From NCBI GenBank assembly GCA_025024175.1, contig QCXZ01000137.1, forward strand, positions 4,030,001 to 4,094,000: 64,000 nucleotides of DNA, read 5' to 3'. The number at the start of each line of letters is the position of its first letter. The first letter of the stretch is position 1. Positions 1 through 10,870 of the stretch are shown here, one piece after another. The position numbers and the translations under genes are program-made. This stretch comes from Rhyzopertha dominica. Its lineage: Eukaryota > Arthropoda > Insecta > Coleoptera > Bostrichidae. The notes beneath the pieces are model-generated. The model did no database searches and was not told the origin of the DNA. It saw only the letters and a list, made by a program, of their open reading frames with translations.

Positions 1-361
1 ACATTTCTGCACGAGATCGAGAATGTACCTAGCGTCAACATTTTTATCGGGGTGCCGTTCGTTAAACACCCTTGCTGACGCACGAGCACAGCTATGCTCA
101 GCACCGTAAATAAAAATTATTTCTACCCTTTCGGCAGTTGAATAAACCATTATCACTTGGACTCTCACTTTAAAATTTCACGCGATTTATAAAAAGGAAT
201 GTAAACAAAAAGATGGTCGTGCCAAAGAAGTAGCCAAAAAGTTGAAACAAAAAATTGGAAACACAAAGTAGATAATTATTTAGCGAATTCAGTATAAACT
301 GTCGAGTTGCAATATCAAGTAATGTCGAAAGAAAATTTTAAGTATTTTTGGCATTTTGCTT
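1..361 (-). mobile_element. DD41D mariner fragment (5' part), cut by window edge
   Basis: This is the reverse complement of about 1198-1558, that is, the 5' non-coding part and first ~60 codons of the mariner at 776-2816. Similarity stops abruptly near 361, before the terminal inverted repeat is reached, so this copy has lost its 5' end. It continues left beyond the window. It lies head-to-head with the copy at 776, separated by about 415 bp of unrelated AT-rich sequence. Confidence 0.85.
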
Positions 362-775
362 ATATATTTATTTTTTTGTCATGCATTTGGATAAATTAAC
401 TGGAAAATGCAATATGCGTTGTAAACAAAATATCGAGCATTTAATTTGTTAACGCTAGAACTTAAGTTTGCCGAAAATCGTTTAAGTTTAATAGAATTAA
501 CAAAGGTGTATTATTAAGCAAAACTCTTTTATATAAAAAAAAAACAGATGTTGATAGCAAGTGTCCGCTTTACTCAAAATTCACATATAGCATTGAAAAA
601 AATTGACACGAGAGGCATTTTACTCCATAAAAGATTTTCTCAATTTTTTAAATTCCAGTGTTTTCTGTTGTCTTGCTTTATAGCTGCTTGTTTGCATAGT
701 CTGTTTTTACCACTTTTACTTGTTTTTACATTACGTTTTTATCTGTATTGTCCTGATCTGACATGATTAAACATA

Positions 776-2816
776 CAGGGATATTTTTTGAAAACTTCAC
801 ACCTTACATAACTTTAAATGGAGGAAAAATTTAAAATTTTGCAAAAACAGGTAAACATTTGTTTGCAGGGGGACAACTTTTGAGATAAGTTTTTAATGGA
901 TAGCGCTTTCTATCTTAGCGGGGTAGATACCCCTTCAAAAATTTTAAATGAAACTACCCATCTTACGATACATCATTTAAAAGCTTATTACACAAGGAGT
1001 CTTGCCATGTAATTAGTTTTACTATTTTTTACCCTTTGACGGGGTAGTGGGTCAAAAAGTGCATTGTAGCAAGTGGCTTATAAAATGGAATATTTTAGAC
1101 TTTTTTTTAACAAAATTTATTGTCTTGCAGTTACAATAAAAATTGTCCTTACTTAAGCCTAAAAAAACTTGTTAAAAATAATTGTTACACCTAAGCAAAA
1201 TGCCAAAAATATTTAAAATTTTCTTTCGACATTACTTGATATTGCAACTCGACAGTTTATACTGAATTGGCTAAATAATTATCTACTTTGTGTTTCCAAT
1301 TTTTTGATTCAACTTTTTGGCTACTTCTTTGGCACGACCATCTTTTTGTTCACATTCCTTTTTATAAATCGCGTGAAATTTTAAAGTGAGAATCCAAGTG
1401 ATAATGGTCTATTCAACTGCCGAAAGGGTAGAAATAATTTTTATTTACGGTGCTGAGCATAGTTGTGCTCGTGCGTCAGCAAGGGTGTTTAACGAACGGC
1501 ACCCCGATAAAAATGTTGACGCTAGGTACATTCTCGATCTCGTGCAGAAATTTCAAGACACTGGATCTGTAGTAAACAAAAAAAAGGCTGCAATTTTGCG
1601 AAATTATGACAGAAAAGATTATAGTAAATCCAAATCTAATAAAAAATATCTGCTTCAGTGATGAATGCACATTTTTTTTGAACGGCTCTGTAAATAAACA
1701 TAACGTCAGGTACTGGAGTGACGAAGATGCTTATATTTTTCGAGAAGGTCGTACACAAGTTCCTCAGAAGCTGAACGTCTGGGCTGGAATACTTGGCAAC
1801 GCAATTGTAGGTCCAATTTTCATTGATGGGACGCTAAATGGGGGAATGTATTTAGAATTACTTGATAACGTTATTGATCCTTTAATCACAGAGCAATTAA
1901 AAAACCAACGTGACCCTGAAGGAAATCCAATGTTGGATGAATACGAATTGTTTTACCAACATGATGGAGCCCCATCGCATTACGCCATTAATGTGCGAAA
2001 TTGGTTAAATCATAGATTTCCTCTTCACTGGATTGGTAGGCGTGGAACAATTGAATGCCCGCCACGATCACCCGATTTGACTGCTTTAGATTTCTTTCTA
2101 TGGGGTCATTTAAAATCTGTGGTTTACAAAACACAACCTACTAGCCTGGACGATCTGCGAGAAAGAATTATTAACGAGTGCAGGAGGATTCCACCTGAAA
2201 CTTTCCGAAAAGTGCAGCAGGAGTTCGAGAACCGTCTGTATTATTGTATGGAAAGAGGTGGTGCACATTTTGAGAATCTATTGTAAGGTTTGAATTTCCA
2301 TGGTTTTGTTCACACTGTTTTTGGAGTTACAAATAAATAATTTTTCTTTTTCGTGGACACGGACTTTCTAAAAAATTACATGATAAATACTTTAATGTTA
2401 ATAATAATGTTAAAAGAAAATTTTCAGTATTCTGGGAGTTTTTTTTAAGTGTCATATTTTTTACAAGTTGTTTGTTTAAATTTTGGGTTCTCGTAAGGAC
2501 AAATTTTATTTCCGCTCTAAAATAAAATACATTTTGTTGAAAAGAGTCCAAAATATTCAATTTAATAAGCAACCTGTTTCGTAGGCACTATTAATCTATT
2601 ACCCCGTCAATAAGTTAAACGTGGTGAAACTAATTACATGGCCAGACCCTTTGTGAAATAAGCTTTCAAATGATTTTTAAAGGGGTGTCTACCCTACTCA
2701 GAGAGTAAGCGCTATCCATTAAAAACTTATCTCAAAAGTTGTCCCCCTGCAAACAAAAGTTACCTGTTTTTGCAAATTTTTAAATTTTTGCTATATTTAA
2801 AGTATTTGTATGTGAA
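776..2816 (+). mobile_element. DD41D mariner, internally deleted, 3' end lost
   Basis: It is a second copy of the element that is complete at 48833-51124. The left end starts CAGGG after a TA (774-775) and the long left terminal inverted repeat is present. The right repeat is recognisable from about 2580, but the last ~25 bases are missing and similarity ends near 2816, so no right TA junction is visible. About 200 bp of transposase is deleted. Nearby DNA at 2817-3534 shows nothing recognisable. Confidence 0.88.
1404..2286 (+). pseudogene. DD41D mariner transposase, deleted and frameshifted
   Basis: This was a cut-and-paste transposase acting in the nucleus on the terminal repeats of its own element. 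The N-terminal helix-turn-helix part runs from the ATG at 1404 to about 1585. Then 203 bp present in the sister copy (roughly 49640-49845) are missing, and because 203 is not a multiple of three the frame shifts. The catalytic half stays open from about 1606 to the stop at 2284-2286. It retains FSDE with Asp 1, QHDGAPSH with Asp 2, and SPDLTALDFF with Asp 3. It has one fewer stop than the sister copy but cannot make an intact enzyme because of the deletion. Confidence 0.88.
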
Positions 2817-3534
2817 GGCGCTCTGTTTCGATCATCTCAATATAAAACTCTTTTTAAATGTCATCTGTCTCGAATTTTTGCAAATAAACCTTATTTTGAA
2901 TTTTACGCGTTACTTAATCGTCGCACTTATATTACGTTTAGTTTTGACGCCGCATGTTAATTAATGGGGATAATTAAATAATCTCTTCTCTAATGCTGCT
3001 GACAAATAGTTCTCGAACTATTTCCCGTTCTCCAAGCTGTTTAGCCAGCTCCTATCACATTATTTTTACGCGGCTGCTGCTGATGAAAACCGTGCGGTAT
3101 TTCCTGCCTTCCCGGTTGCTTAAATATCTCGTTTGCCGCCTGAAAATAACAAACTCTCGTTGAAAGAGACGGACTTCAAAGGGAGCACGGACTGCTTGAT
3201 TAGATTAACCGGCCCTGTTCTCAGACTGCCCGTCTAAATTGAATCAACGTTATGAGAGCTAATATTTTGGCTGTAAATTTATCAACACTGACAAACGGTG
3301 TCGCCTTTTGATTAACTGCCTCGATCGTATTAATTTTAAGGCAGGGGCGGATGCTTTCTGTGATTTGATTCGATATGTGTTTTTCAAACCATAAAAAATT
3401 CTTTAAGGTAAAGCGTCTTTAATTCAATAAAAGGTAAACCGCTTTCAACTAATGCATAGCCACCATTAGTACCAAAATAATATAAGAAAAAAAAAGAGAA
3501 CTTTTACAAAATTATTTTGACAATGTCAAAAGTA
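2817..3534. other. no recognisable feature
   Basis: AT-rich sequence with a slightly GC-richer stretch near 3000-3350. I see no coding frame, RNA gene or repeat I can name. Confidence 0.4.
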
Positions 3535-3954
3535 TAGGGTCGCTACAAAGTATGGAACCAGCAGGATTATTTCAGGTTCTGTAAAAGGATATTTTTCCTG
3601 ATTTCAAAAATGTATTTTACTAGTACAATATATTGCTTCTGAGCTGAGAAAAGTGTGATAACAAACTTGGGTCTTGCAAAAATACTTCGGGATAAAAACC
3701 ATATTCGTTATTTCTACACTGAAAGAAATGTTTTAATTTTTGCAACAAAAAAAAGATTTGCTGTGTGAAAATTTGCAACCGTGATTAATTTTTTTTTGTA
3801 AATTCATCAAATTTTATCTTGTTCATATGTACAAGAGCTGATACGTAGTTGAAAAAATTCCAGAAAATGAATTTTAATTACCCACAGACCCATGCAAAAT
3901 CGATCGAACAAAACCTGAAATATCCTGCTGGTTCCATACTTTATAGCGACTCTG
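3535..3954. mobile_element. foldback MITE of mariner family B
   Basis: It is a 420-bp element flanked by TA at 3533-3534 and 3955-3956. Its ends are inverted copies of a repeat whose consensus begins CAGGGTCGCTACAAAGTATG. The same ends bound the transposase-bearing elements at 20701-23790 and 31013. The middle matches non-coding subterminal sequence of 23470-23600 in inverted orientation. There is no transposase. It is therefore a non-autonomous deletion derivative mobilised in trans. Confidence 0.82.
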
Positions 3955-4300
3955 TAATAAAGCACGAATAATTTTTCGTCAGTGTTTGAATAAGTGAAAA
4001 TATTCACCGTTTTGTATAAATGTTTAATTATCATGTGTTTAAAATATGACATTACTATATCCAATGTGTGCGATTGTGCTTTTTTCTCTAAACAGCTAAA
4101 CTAAGCGAATCGAAATTGAAAAACTTCGCCTGCAAACGCGTTCCGACATATCATTCTCCAAGCGTATATTCCCGGACCATAAGCCCCCAAGAAGCCAAAC
4201 GATGGCACTAAAGATACAAACAGAGTATTTGCCAAACGCTTCTTATCGAACACTCCAACGGAGAGCTCTCGAACTTGAAACAGATGGCATCGCTTACGTT

Positions 4301-4306
4301 TTTATT
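4301..4306 (-). terminator. polyadenylation signal AATAAA
   Basis: TTTATT on the plus strand gives AATAAA on the minus strand, 27 nt past the stop codon of the EF-hand gene. The spacing suits the 3' end of a compact mRNA. Confidence 0.6.
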
Positions 4307-4332
4307 CCACTCGTACAAAGTGCTTGAACGCG

Positions 4333-4800
4333 TTATGTGCTATGATCAAACAGACTGTCGAACTCCGGATAAGTTAATTCACCTCCGAACGCTAAGGATT
4401 TGAAACAGTCGTGGAGTACGTTCCAGGAAAGATTGGGGCAGGCGTCTTTCCGGTGTTTCCTCAGATCGTCGCTAGTAATGAAGCCCTTGAAATCGGGATC
4501 CAGTTTGGAGTAGACGTCCTGCGAGAGGTTCTGGCAGTTGATGTCGATTAAGTTGTCTAGAACTGACTTAAATTCTGTCTGGGTTACGGAAAGGCGGTTT
4601 TCGAATACTGCTTCTGTTTCGGCTTCTGATGGGGTATATCCTAAAATGGCTGTTGTTAGCACCTTAAAGTCGCGGTCGTTGATTGATTCTGGGTTCTCAA
4701 CGAATGCTTGAAGTGCTGATTTTAAGCAATTCCCGTAGAACTGCTTCTCTTGCGTTATTTGAGACATTTTTGACATTATCTGTGACAGTTCTGGCTGCAT
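4333..4800 (-). CDS. EFCAB11: EF-hand protein, EFCAB11-like
   Basis: A 155-residue protein made only of degenerate EF-hand helices. The one near-canonical loop is at about residues 101-112 (DPDFKGFITSDD), with Asp at positions 1, 3 and 12, Gly at 6 and Ile at 8, but Lys at position 5, so calcium affinity may be weak. The segment LTTAILGYTPSEAE (about 48-61) resembles the first EF pair of EFCAB11, whose usual length is about 160 residues. EFCAB11 function is poorly known; a cytosolic calcium-sensor role is inferred. There is no signal peptide or membrane segment. The start is uncertain: the first ATG is followed at once by CAG after a pyrimidine-rich tract, which could instead be a splice acceptor, and a second Met (residue 9) is available. 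Codon use and GC content are clearly above the surroundings, and AATAAA lies just downstream. It is probably a real, intact gene. Confidence 0.72.
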   Translation of the reverse strand: MQPELSQIMSKMSQITQEKQFYGNCLKSALQAFVENPESINDRDFKVLTTAILGYTPSEAETEAVFENRLSVTQTEFKSVLDNLIDINCQNLSQDVYSKLDPDFKGFITSDDLRKHRKDACPNLSWNVLHDCFKSLAFGGELTYPEFDSLFDHST

Positions 4801-6689
4801 AATAGAAAAACAAAAACTTGGAGAACCACGGGAGAAGCAACCGCGTGATTTTGTCTCCCATTCAACTCATAAGAATGAGATGGTTGCAAAATGTAGGGTG
4901 TACATCGTGTTAATTAAGTGTTAATTAAGTGAATTTTTAAAGGAATTTACTCTCGTAAGTACCTCGCACTGGTGCTAACAGTTAATTGCCAACACTTAAC
5001 AATTTTCAAACTGGCGCCTAAGCAAGTTTACGTATGCTATACATGTAATGAAAAATTACAATTCTGGTAGTGAAAATTTATTCGTCTGTCTAAAACTAGA
5101 AAGTTTTCTTTATGTTCGAACACACTATAATAGTATTCTATGTAGAGTTTAAACTAGCTACCAGTTGTACTATTTTGAAATGAACCGCAAAATTTAACAG
5201 CTGATAATAAATTAAACGTACTTTTGCATGCCAGTATAAAGATTCCCATAAAAATCCAATTAATCAAATTAAGTTTTGACCACTTCGTTTTTGTTCATCG
5301 CATTCTGCGGCACTTTGTAAGTCTGTCCCCCCTTTATCAGCATTGTTTCATATATCACCCCTTTAGATGAACCTGTCCGAAAAGTGTACAAAGTCAACCC
5401 CCTTGACATGGGTTGACAACTGCACCATACCGTCGAATCGTAAATCATAAGAGAATCGTAACAAGAAACTTGTCCCACCTTTGTTACGTTAAACGATCAA
5501 AGCGCCATGCAGTGTTACCGGAAAATATAAAAAAAATAGTTTATTTGACAAAATCTTGATGCAGAATAAAATTGTCGATGGCTCTGATATATCAGTGATC
5601 GGTGAATTTTACGAGTAGTAGACTCATTTGTTATATTATCTTAAATAATTAATTAATCAGATTAATGACACAACAAAAGAAGGTACATGAACTGGTCGGG
5701 CTTATTGTCTCAATACTTAGTATAAATGTCTCTAAAACGGATGGAACAGAAACCTCTGCATAATACCAATAGGAGGTCCCTGCATACGACCGAATGTTTG
5801 GTCGAAAGACTGGGGACTAGGATGGCGTTCTTCGCTAATCATATGTTAAATGTTGCAAGTCTAAATATGTCTCATCTGATATCTGGAAGCCGCAAGTTAC
5901 CTTACCCTTCCTGTNTTTGTATTTTGCTGCCTGACTGGCCTAATTGAAGCAGACCAACCTTGTCCGACACCTAGAGCTCTCGTGAGATAGTGATAAGAAA
6001 CAACATAAACTAGTCTAGTACTAGGCAGATCTGTAGAAGGCTTCAGGACTACCATTTTTCATTACAATATAATAGCCATTAATAATAATTTTCAAAATAT
6101 CAAGAAATAATGTTTTTATGTCAGTTAGTAATTCATTTTTGAAAATGATAAAATTCTAAGTTGATCATAATTAGATTGCAGTACATTACATAACAAATGG
6201 CAATTACTTCCCTTTCTAAAATGATTTGACAACGCCGCATGCTTCACAACAAAAAGAGGAATATTCCCGAAGCCTAAGCGATACCGCGTACTTGGGGTAA
6301 AAAAGATTACACTAATCGCCTTCTCTTCCACATAAATTATACCGCAGGAGGATCTTGGAAAGTCGCAAGGGATTTACACGACCATCTCGAGCGGGCTCAA
6401 TTAAAGATGGCCCCGTGGGCGAATTCTGGTCAAAGACGTGCTAAATGAATCCCCATGCGGGACTCAAAAGGACGGACAAGGGTTGGGACGGACCGGGTGC
6501 GTGGTATATTTAATCGGGATCGAAAGGGTGGAATAAGGAATAGCCGGATGCGAAATGGGGGTTCGGTATTTCCAGGGTAAAGTAAACTGGGTCTTGCAAC
6601 GGATGATAACATTTGGCACGACAAAGTAGGTAATCTAATGCGTAAAGTTAGCCTACCATTCAAAATGATTTGTAACTTAACGGGCCATA
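4801..6689. other. no recognisable gene
   Basis: The interval upstream of the EF-hand gene. It contains a direct repeat of GTTAATTAAGT near 4915, an N at 5914 and a GC-richer patch at 6350-6650. Short open frames exist but show no family resemblance or gene-like context. The promoter of the EF-hand gene should lie just above 4800; I see no clear TATA box. Confidence 0.4.
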
Positions 6690-7309
6690 TTTAAAACATG
6701 GGCGCAGCTTGCATTTTTTTAATGGGAAGTAAGGGGTTGAAAGGCACATCATTGAAAAGGGTATTTTTTCCTAATTTCAAAAATGTATCACACTTGTACA
6801 ATTTATTACCATTTTTCTTGACTGGTGATAATTTTCATCTAGTTTTTATTAATTTATCGCGTATCGGGTACCCCAAAAGTAAAAAAGAAAAAATGATTCC
6901 GTGAAAATCTGTATTTTTCACGGAATCATGGTTTTCCCTACCCGACTCGCAATAAATCTATCAAACTAGAAGAAAATTATCACCAGTCAAGGAAAAATGA
7001 TAATACCTGGCTTTTTTGTCCATTTTCATTCTTTTCGTTCTTTGTCAGGCTCAATTATTGTATTTACACTTTTCTCATCTCAGAAGCAATAAATTGTACA
7101 AATGAGATACATTTTTGAAATCAGGAAAAAATATCATTTTCAATGATGTGCCTTTGGCCCCTCTTTCCATTTAAAAATGCAACTGACACGGAGTTAAAAA
7201 AATCCAGAAAATGCATTTTAATTACCCATAGGCCCACGCACAATTTCAGAGAAACCGGTAGAACAGAACCTGAAATAACCTGCTGGTTCCACACTTTGTA
7301 GCGACCCTG
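6690..7309. mobile_element. foldback element of mariner family B, left end lost
   Basis: It is a large imperfect palindrome. Sequence at 6700-6830 recurs inverted at 7085-7190, and an inner palindrome runs about 6814-6990. Its apex, around 6890-6935, is a pair of arms reading GATTCCGTGAAAA and its complement. The apex arms match the transposon 3' region at 31885-31910, so this looks like two element ends joined head-to-head. The right terminus is the family B repeat followed by TA (7310-7311). The left terminal repeat is missing. Confidence 0.75.
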
Positions 7310-7820
7310 TATATGACAAAAACTATGAAAGCATAGAGTTTAACTGAGTCAAACTTTGGAGGGCTGCAACTCTGAAACGAAGAACTTTTTGTTTTAACTT
7401 TTTTCGATAAGACGTGTTCATTTGATCCCCCGAATCTACAATTAAGCGTTGTCGGTGTTATTTCAGGTACCCCGTATGTAACCGCAACCTCATCGTGACA
7501 GTATGACAATAAACTGCATAAAACCAAATGGCAAGACCATACTTAGATTTAGATTTGAGTGTACTTATGTACCCACGTTTTAGACATTGAAATGATTCGA
7601 ATTCGAGTTTAAACTTATATCGAATCAGTGCTAATTCTGAATTTAAACTTAAAAGTATTGCTAATGTCTGTAATATGACTATATGTGGTGTAGATGCCCA
7701 ATAGTTTATTTGAACATTGTAGTAGTTGCAACGACCCGATATCGGTAGGCGTGTGGGAGCGGACGCGCGTGTGCAGACGGGTGTGGCAGCGTGCAGACCA
7801 CCATTGTAAAAACCTAACCT

Positions 7821-7884
7821 ATGTTCATGTTCACCTCGTGGAGGTACTTTCGATGTTCATGTTCACCTCGTGGAGGTTTTCAAT
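7821..7884 (+). repeat. 32-bp tandem duplication
   Basis: Two adjacent units starting at 7821 and 7853 share the sequence ATGTTCATGTTCACCTCGTG and the following GAGGT. A TATA-like TATAAATA follows at about 7907. The surrounding GC-richer sequence (7720-7800) could belong to a solo LTR, but I cannot define its ends. Confidence 0.75.
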
Positions 7885-8908
7885 GTATGTGTTGCCTACT
7901 GTATCTTTATAAATACATAGGTGTTTCAAACCAGCGTAGAAGTTTCATTTCAAAGAGTGGAGCGCTTGAAGAAGCCAAACTCGTCAGCTAATTTCGAGTT
8001 TAAATTAAGAATTGACAACAAGAAACTAATGTTGCCATTCTACTCTATCGCAGGAATTGGCGTATAACTGGTTTTTGTTAGGCTAATGTCTCTTTAAAGG
8101 TATATTGCTAGAATGCTTTCTTCTATATCTCGCCGATGTAATTGAATTTTATTTTTCGCTAATAACGATATAGGTAACCGTAGAAGCCAATAATTCTTCC
8201 TAGATTCCACACATTTTTTACCTCATCCAGCGCGAATAAAATTCGTTCTCGCCAGTTTCCTGTAAAATTAAGGGCTGCTTATACACCCTAATTCGTTCCG
8301 CTCGGGGCAACCCTTAGGTGGAGAATGGGCCGTGTTTCTCTGGAATTTCCGAAACACGGAATTACTCAACGCACAGAGGCGTACAGGGGCGACGCCCCCA
8401 GCAGGAAATAAGTGTAAATTATCCCGATCCGCTTTGCTGCGGATCTTCTTTGCGCCCGAAATCCGTATAATTCGAATTTAATCTTTTTCGCCTAATTTAT
8501 TACCCCGGCTACAATAATGACTCTTTCATTCGAAAGAGTGCCGTTACGTACTCCGAGAAAAAAATCTGATTGGAATTAGTATAAATGCGACTCGTTGCAC
8601 AGTAGATTTGGAATTTATAGTTGCAGGAAAAGATTAATAAAACCGACTTATGCAGAAATTTATTGGTATGCAGCACTGCATTCATATAATGTTAACATAT
8701 TTTCTGTACATAAAAAATAATAAAAAATTCAAAAAACTATTAAAAAATAAAGAAAAGCAGCAACGTATTTTTTACGGATATATGTTTTGTTTTGTGAAGC
8801 CGTGTCATTGTTTTGTGGTTTTATGTGTATACTTAGAAAAAATAGTAATGCATGGTTACTGATTAGTTAATGAGATTTCGGCGGTATGGTTCTCCATAAT
8901 ATAAGATC
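7885..8908. other. no recognisable feature
   Basis: No gene or named repeat seen. The 70-codon open frame at 8650 is Lys- and Phe-rich, as expected from AT-rich DNA by chance. Confidence 0.4.
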
Positions 8909-9221
8909 AATATTTTCTCGGAAAGATCGCCGTCTCTTGAAAACACTGACAAAAAGTTATTAGTCTGACGTTTCGATTACACCTGTAATCTTTGTCAAAG
9001 ACGAAGAACCCCAAAATATGCCTGATACAAGTTCAAACAAAATTTTAAAAGTAAATAAAGGAAGGGAGACGTCGTAGAAACAACGTGCCAACCTGATAAA
9101 AAAGAACCTAAACACGAACTACTTAATAAAAAATAACACACACAGACAGATATTTACATGCCACATTTTACCACCTTCCCTCTCTTAAAAGAATAGTCTT
9201 ATAAAGGCGTTATTTGTTATT

Positions 9222-9767
9222 GCACAAAGGATCTCAGACGAAAGTTCTTTACAAAATGAAATATATCATCTAAAATCAGCTCTAGTGAGAAATGGTTATA
9301 GCAATAACAATATTTGATCAGTTTTTAATAAAAGTGCTCATCCAAATCAAGTAAATTCTCAGCCAGGACAAAGTAAATTGAAGTTGAGTTAGCCTTATGT
9401 ACAAGGCCTTTCGGAAAAATTAAAGAGGATGCTTAGAAAACATGATATTTTAGTTGTGGATACTACATATAATAACTTAGATAAAATTTTAAGTTCTACT
9501 AAAGATAAAGTACATTTAGAGAGTGAAGGTGTTTACAAAATTACATGTTCTTGCGGCAAGTGTTACATAGGTCAAACTAAAAGAAAAGTTGGTACGCGTT
9601 TGAAAGAACACATACGTGCTACTAGGCTGCAACAGATAAATAAATCTTCTGTAGCTGAACACTCCTATTTGACTAAATACATGATTGACTTTGATAAAAC
9701 ACAAATTTTACATAGAGAAAAATATTATCACAAATGTCTAATAAAAGAAGCTATTAGAAATTTGTAG
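9222..9767 (+). pseudogene. Penelope-like RT C-terminus plus GIY-YIG endonuclease
   Basis: One frame runs from about 9222 to the stop at 9765-9767, interrupted by two stops before 9429. The upstream part (RISDESSLQNEIYHLKSAL) resembles the linker after the reverse transcriptase of Penelope-like elements. From 9429 the frame is open for 112 codons. Residues about 35-60 contain GVYKITC, CGKCYIGQTKR and a downstream RLKEH, which are the GIY-YIG core with its Tyr-Ile-Gly, a Cys pair and the catalytic Arg region. In intact elements this nuclease nicks target DNA for priming. The polymerase palm is absent, so the element cannot replicate itself. Confidence 0.82.
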
Positions 9768-10016
9768 AAGTACTAATAATTTTAATAGGGATTGTGAAAT
9801 TATGAGTTAGGTGACATTTGGAAGGCTATTTTGTATCAAGTATCAAGTAGTTCGTGTATATCTAGTAGGTAGGTAGTTCCTTTTTCGTCGTTAGGTTCTT
9901 TTTTATTTAGGTTGGCACGTTGTTTCTATGACGTCTCGCTGCCTTGGTGATTTGTTTATTTACTTTCAAAATTTAGTTTGAACTTGTGTCATGCAAATTT
10001 TGAGGTTATTCCTCTT

Positions 10017-10054
10017 TGACAAGGATTACAGGTGTAATCGAAACGTCAGACTAA
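10017..10054 (+). ncRNA. degenerate hammerhead ribozyme motif in Penelope terminal repeat
   Basis: A hairpin GATTAC-AGGT-GTAATC is followed directly by GAAACGTC. This is the GAA box, a 2-bp stem III (AC/GT) and the C17 cleavage base seen in Penelope hammerheads. The upstream box reads TTGACAA where CUGANGA is expected, so C3 and the catalytic G8 position differ. The same motif occurs inverted at 8967-9003. The architecture is retained, but activity is doubtful. Confidence 0.5.
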
Positions 10055-10106
10055 TAACTTTTTGTCAGTGTTTTAAAGAGACAGCGATCTTTCCGAGAAA
10101 ATATTA

Positions 10107-10576
10107 TCTTATTAATTGCCTTCACTTATGTCTTAGTGTTTTGACTGTCGACTGAACCAAATCGTGACTGCAGACTGCATTCTTTCAGAATGTACTATTC
10201 TGAGATTTATTTTTTAATTATAATTTATCTTAAGAAATTAGATTCGTGGCAAATTTTTTTACGAAGTTTTAAGCTGTCCTGAAACGGTTTGAACTCCAAG
10301 TGGTTAAAAATTTTTTTTCGTGTCTTCTTTGAAGGTAAGGCGGCCAATAATCTTGATGATATGTTCTCTATCATACCGGCGTATCACAATATAATTGTTT
10401 CGAATTCGAATTTAAATAGCTCTTGTTGTGGCGAAACTGCAATGGATATGGGTAACATCGCTCAACTAATCAAAATATATTATGTTTTAAGTGCTATTGC
10501 CTGCCGTTTAATAAAATAATTACAGGAATTCTGATGTGACTTTTAAACGCATTAATGTATCAAACAGTTAAAGGTA
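10107..10576. other. no recognisable feature
   Basis: AT-rich interval between the Penelope remnant and the mariner; nothing seen beyond short chance frames. Confidence 0.4.
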
Positions 10577-10639
10577 CGAGGGGCGGTCGCTTTCTCTTGA
10601 GCCTAGTGAAGAAAACTCATTTTTAATTGAACCAATATG

Positions 10640-10870
10640 TTTATATATATTTTTTCAAAATACTCTCCTCTACAATCTATACACTTCTGCATGCGTCTGA
10701 ACCACTCATCAAAACATTTTTCCAGTCTCCTGGAGTCAGGTTATTTACCTCAGTTTTAAATGCGTCGACAGCTTCTTCTGCTGTTGTAAAACGGAGACCA
10801 CGCAATTTATTCTTCACCTTAGGGAACAGAAAAAAAATCATAAGGTGCCAGATCAGGACTATACTGCGAG
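10640..10870 (-). pseudogene. mariner transposase C-terminal fragment
   Basis: On the minus strand, broken frames give KCIDCRGEYFEK-like and WF-KMF-like segments typical of the last ~80 residues of mariner transposases. The fragment ends at the 8-bp target duplication ACTGCGAG of the nested hAT element. It is frameshifted and non-functional. Confidence 0.65.

Larger units (their letters stand above)
8909..10106 (+). mobile_element. Penelope-like element remnant with inverted terminal repeats
   Basis: Sequence from about 8909 to 9115 recurs as its reverse complement from about 10106 back to 9890, with small differences. Between them is a decayed coding tail with a GIY-YIG nuclease domain. Penelope-like retroelements encode a reverse transcriptase joined to GIY-YIG and can carry inverted terminal repeats. 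Almost all of the reverse transcriptase is missing, so the element is internally deleted. Each terminal repeat holds a hammerhead-like motif (minus strand near 8967-9003, plus strand 10017-10054). Confidence 0.8.

Noticed and set aside
6430..6663. 77-codon minus-strand open frame in a GC-richer patch
   Set aside because: Low-complexity Arg/Pro/Leu composition with no family match or splice context.
7720..7930. Possible solo LTR (TGTAGTAGTT start, TATA-like box, GC-richer body)
   Set aside because: No matching end, target duplication or second copy could be found.
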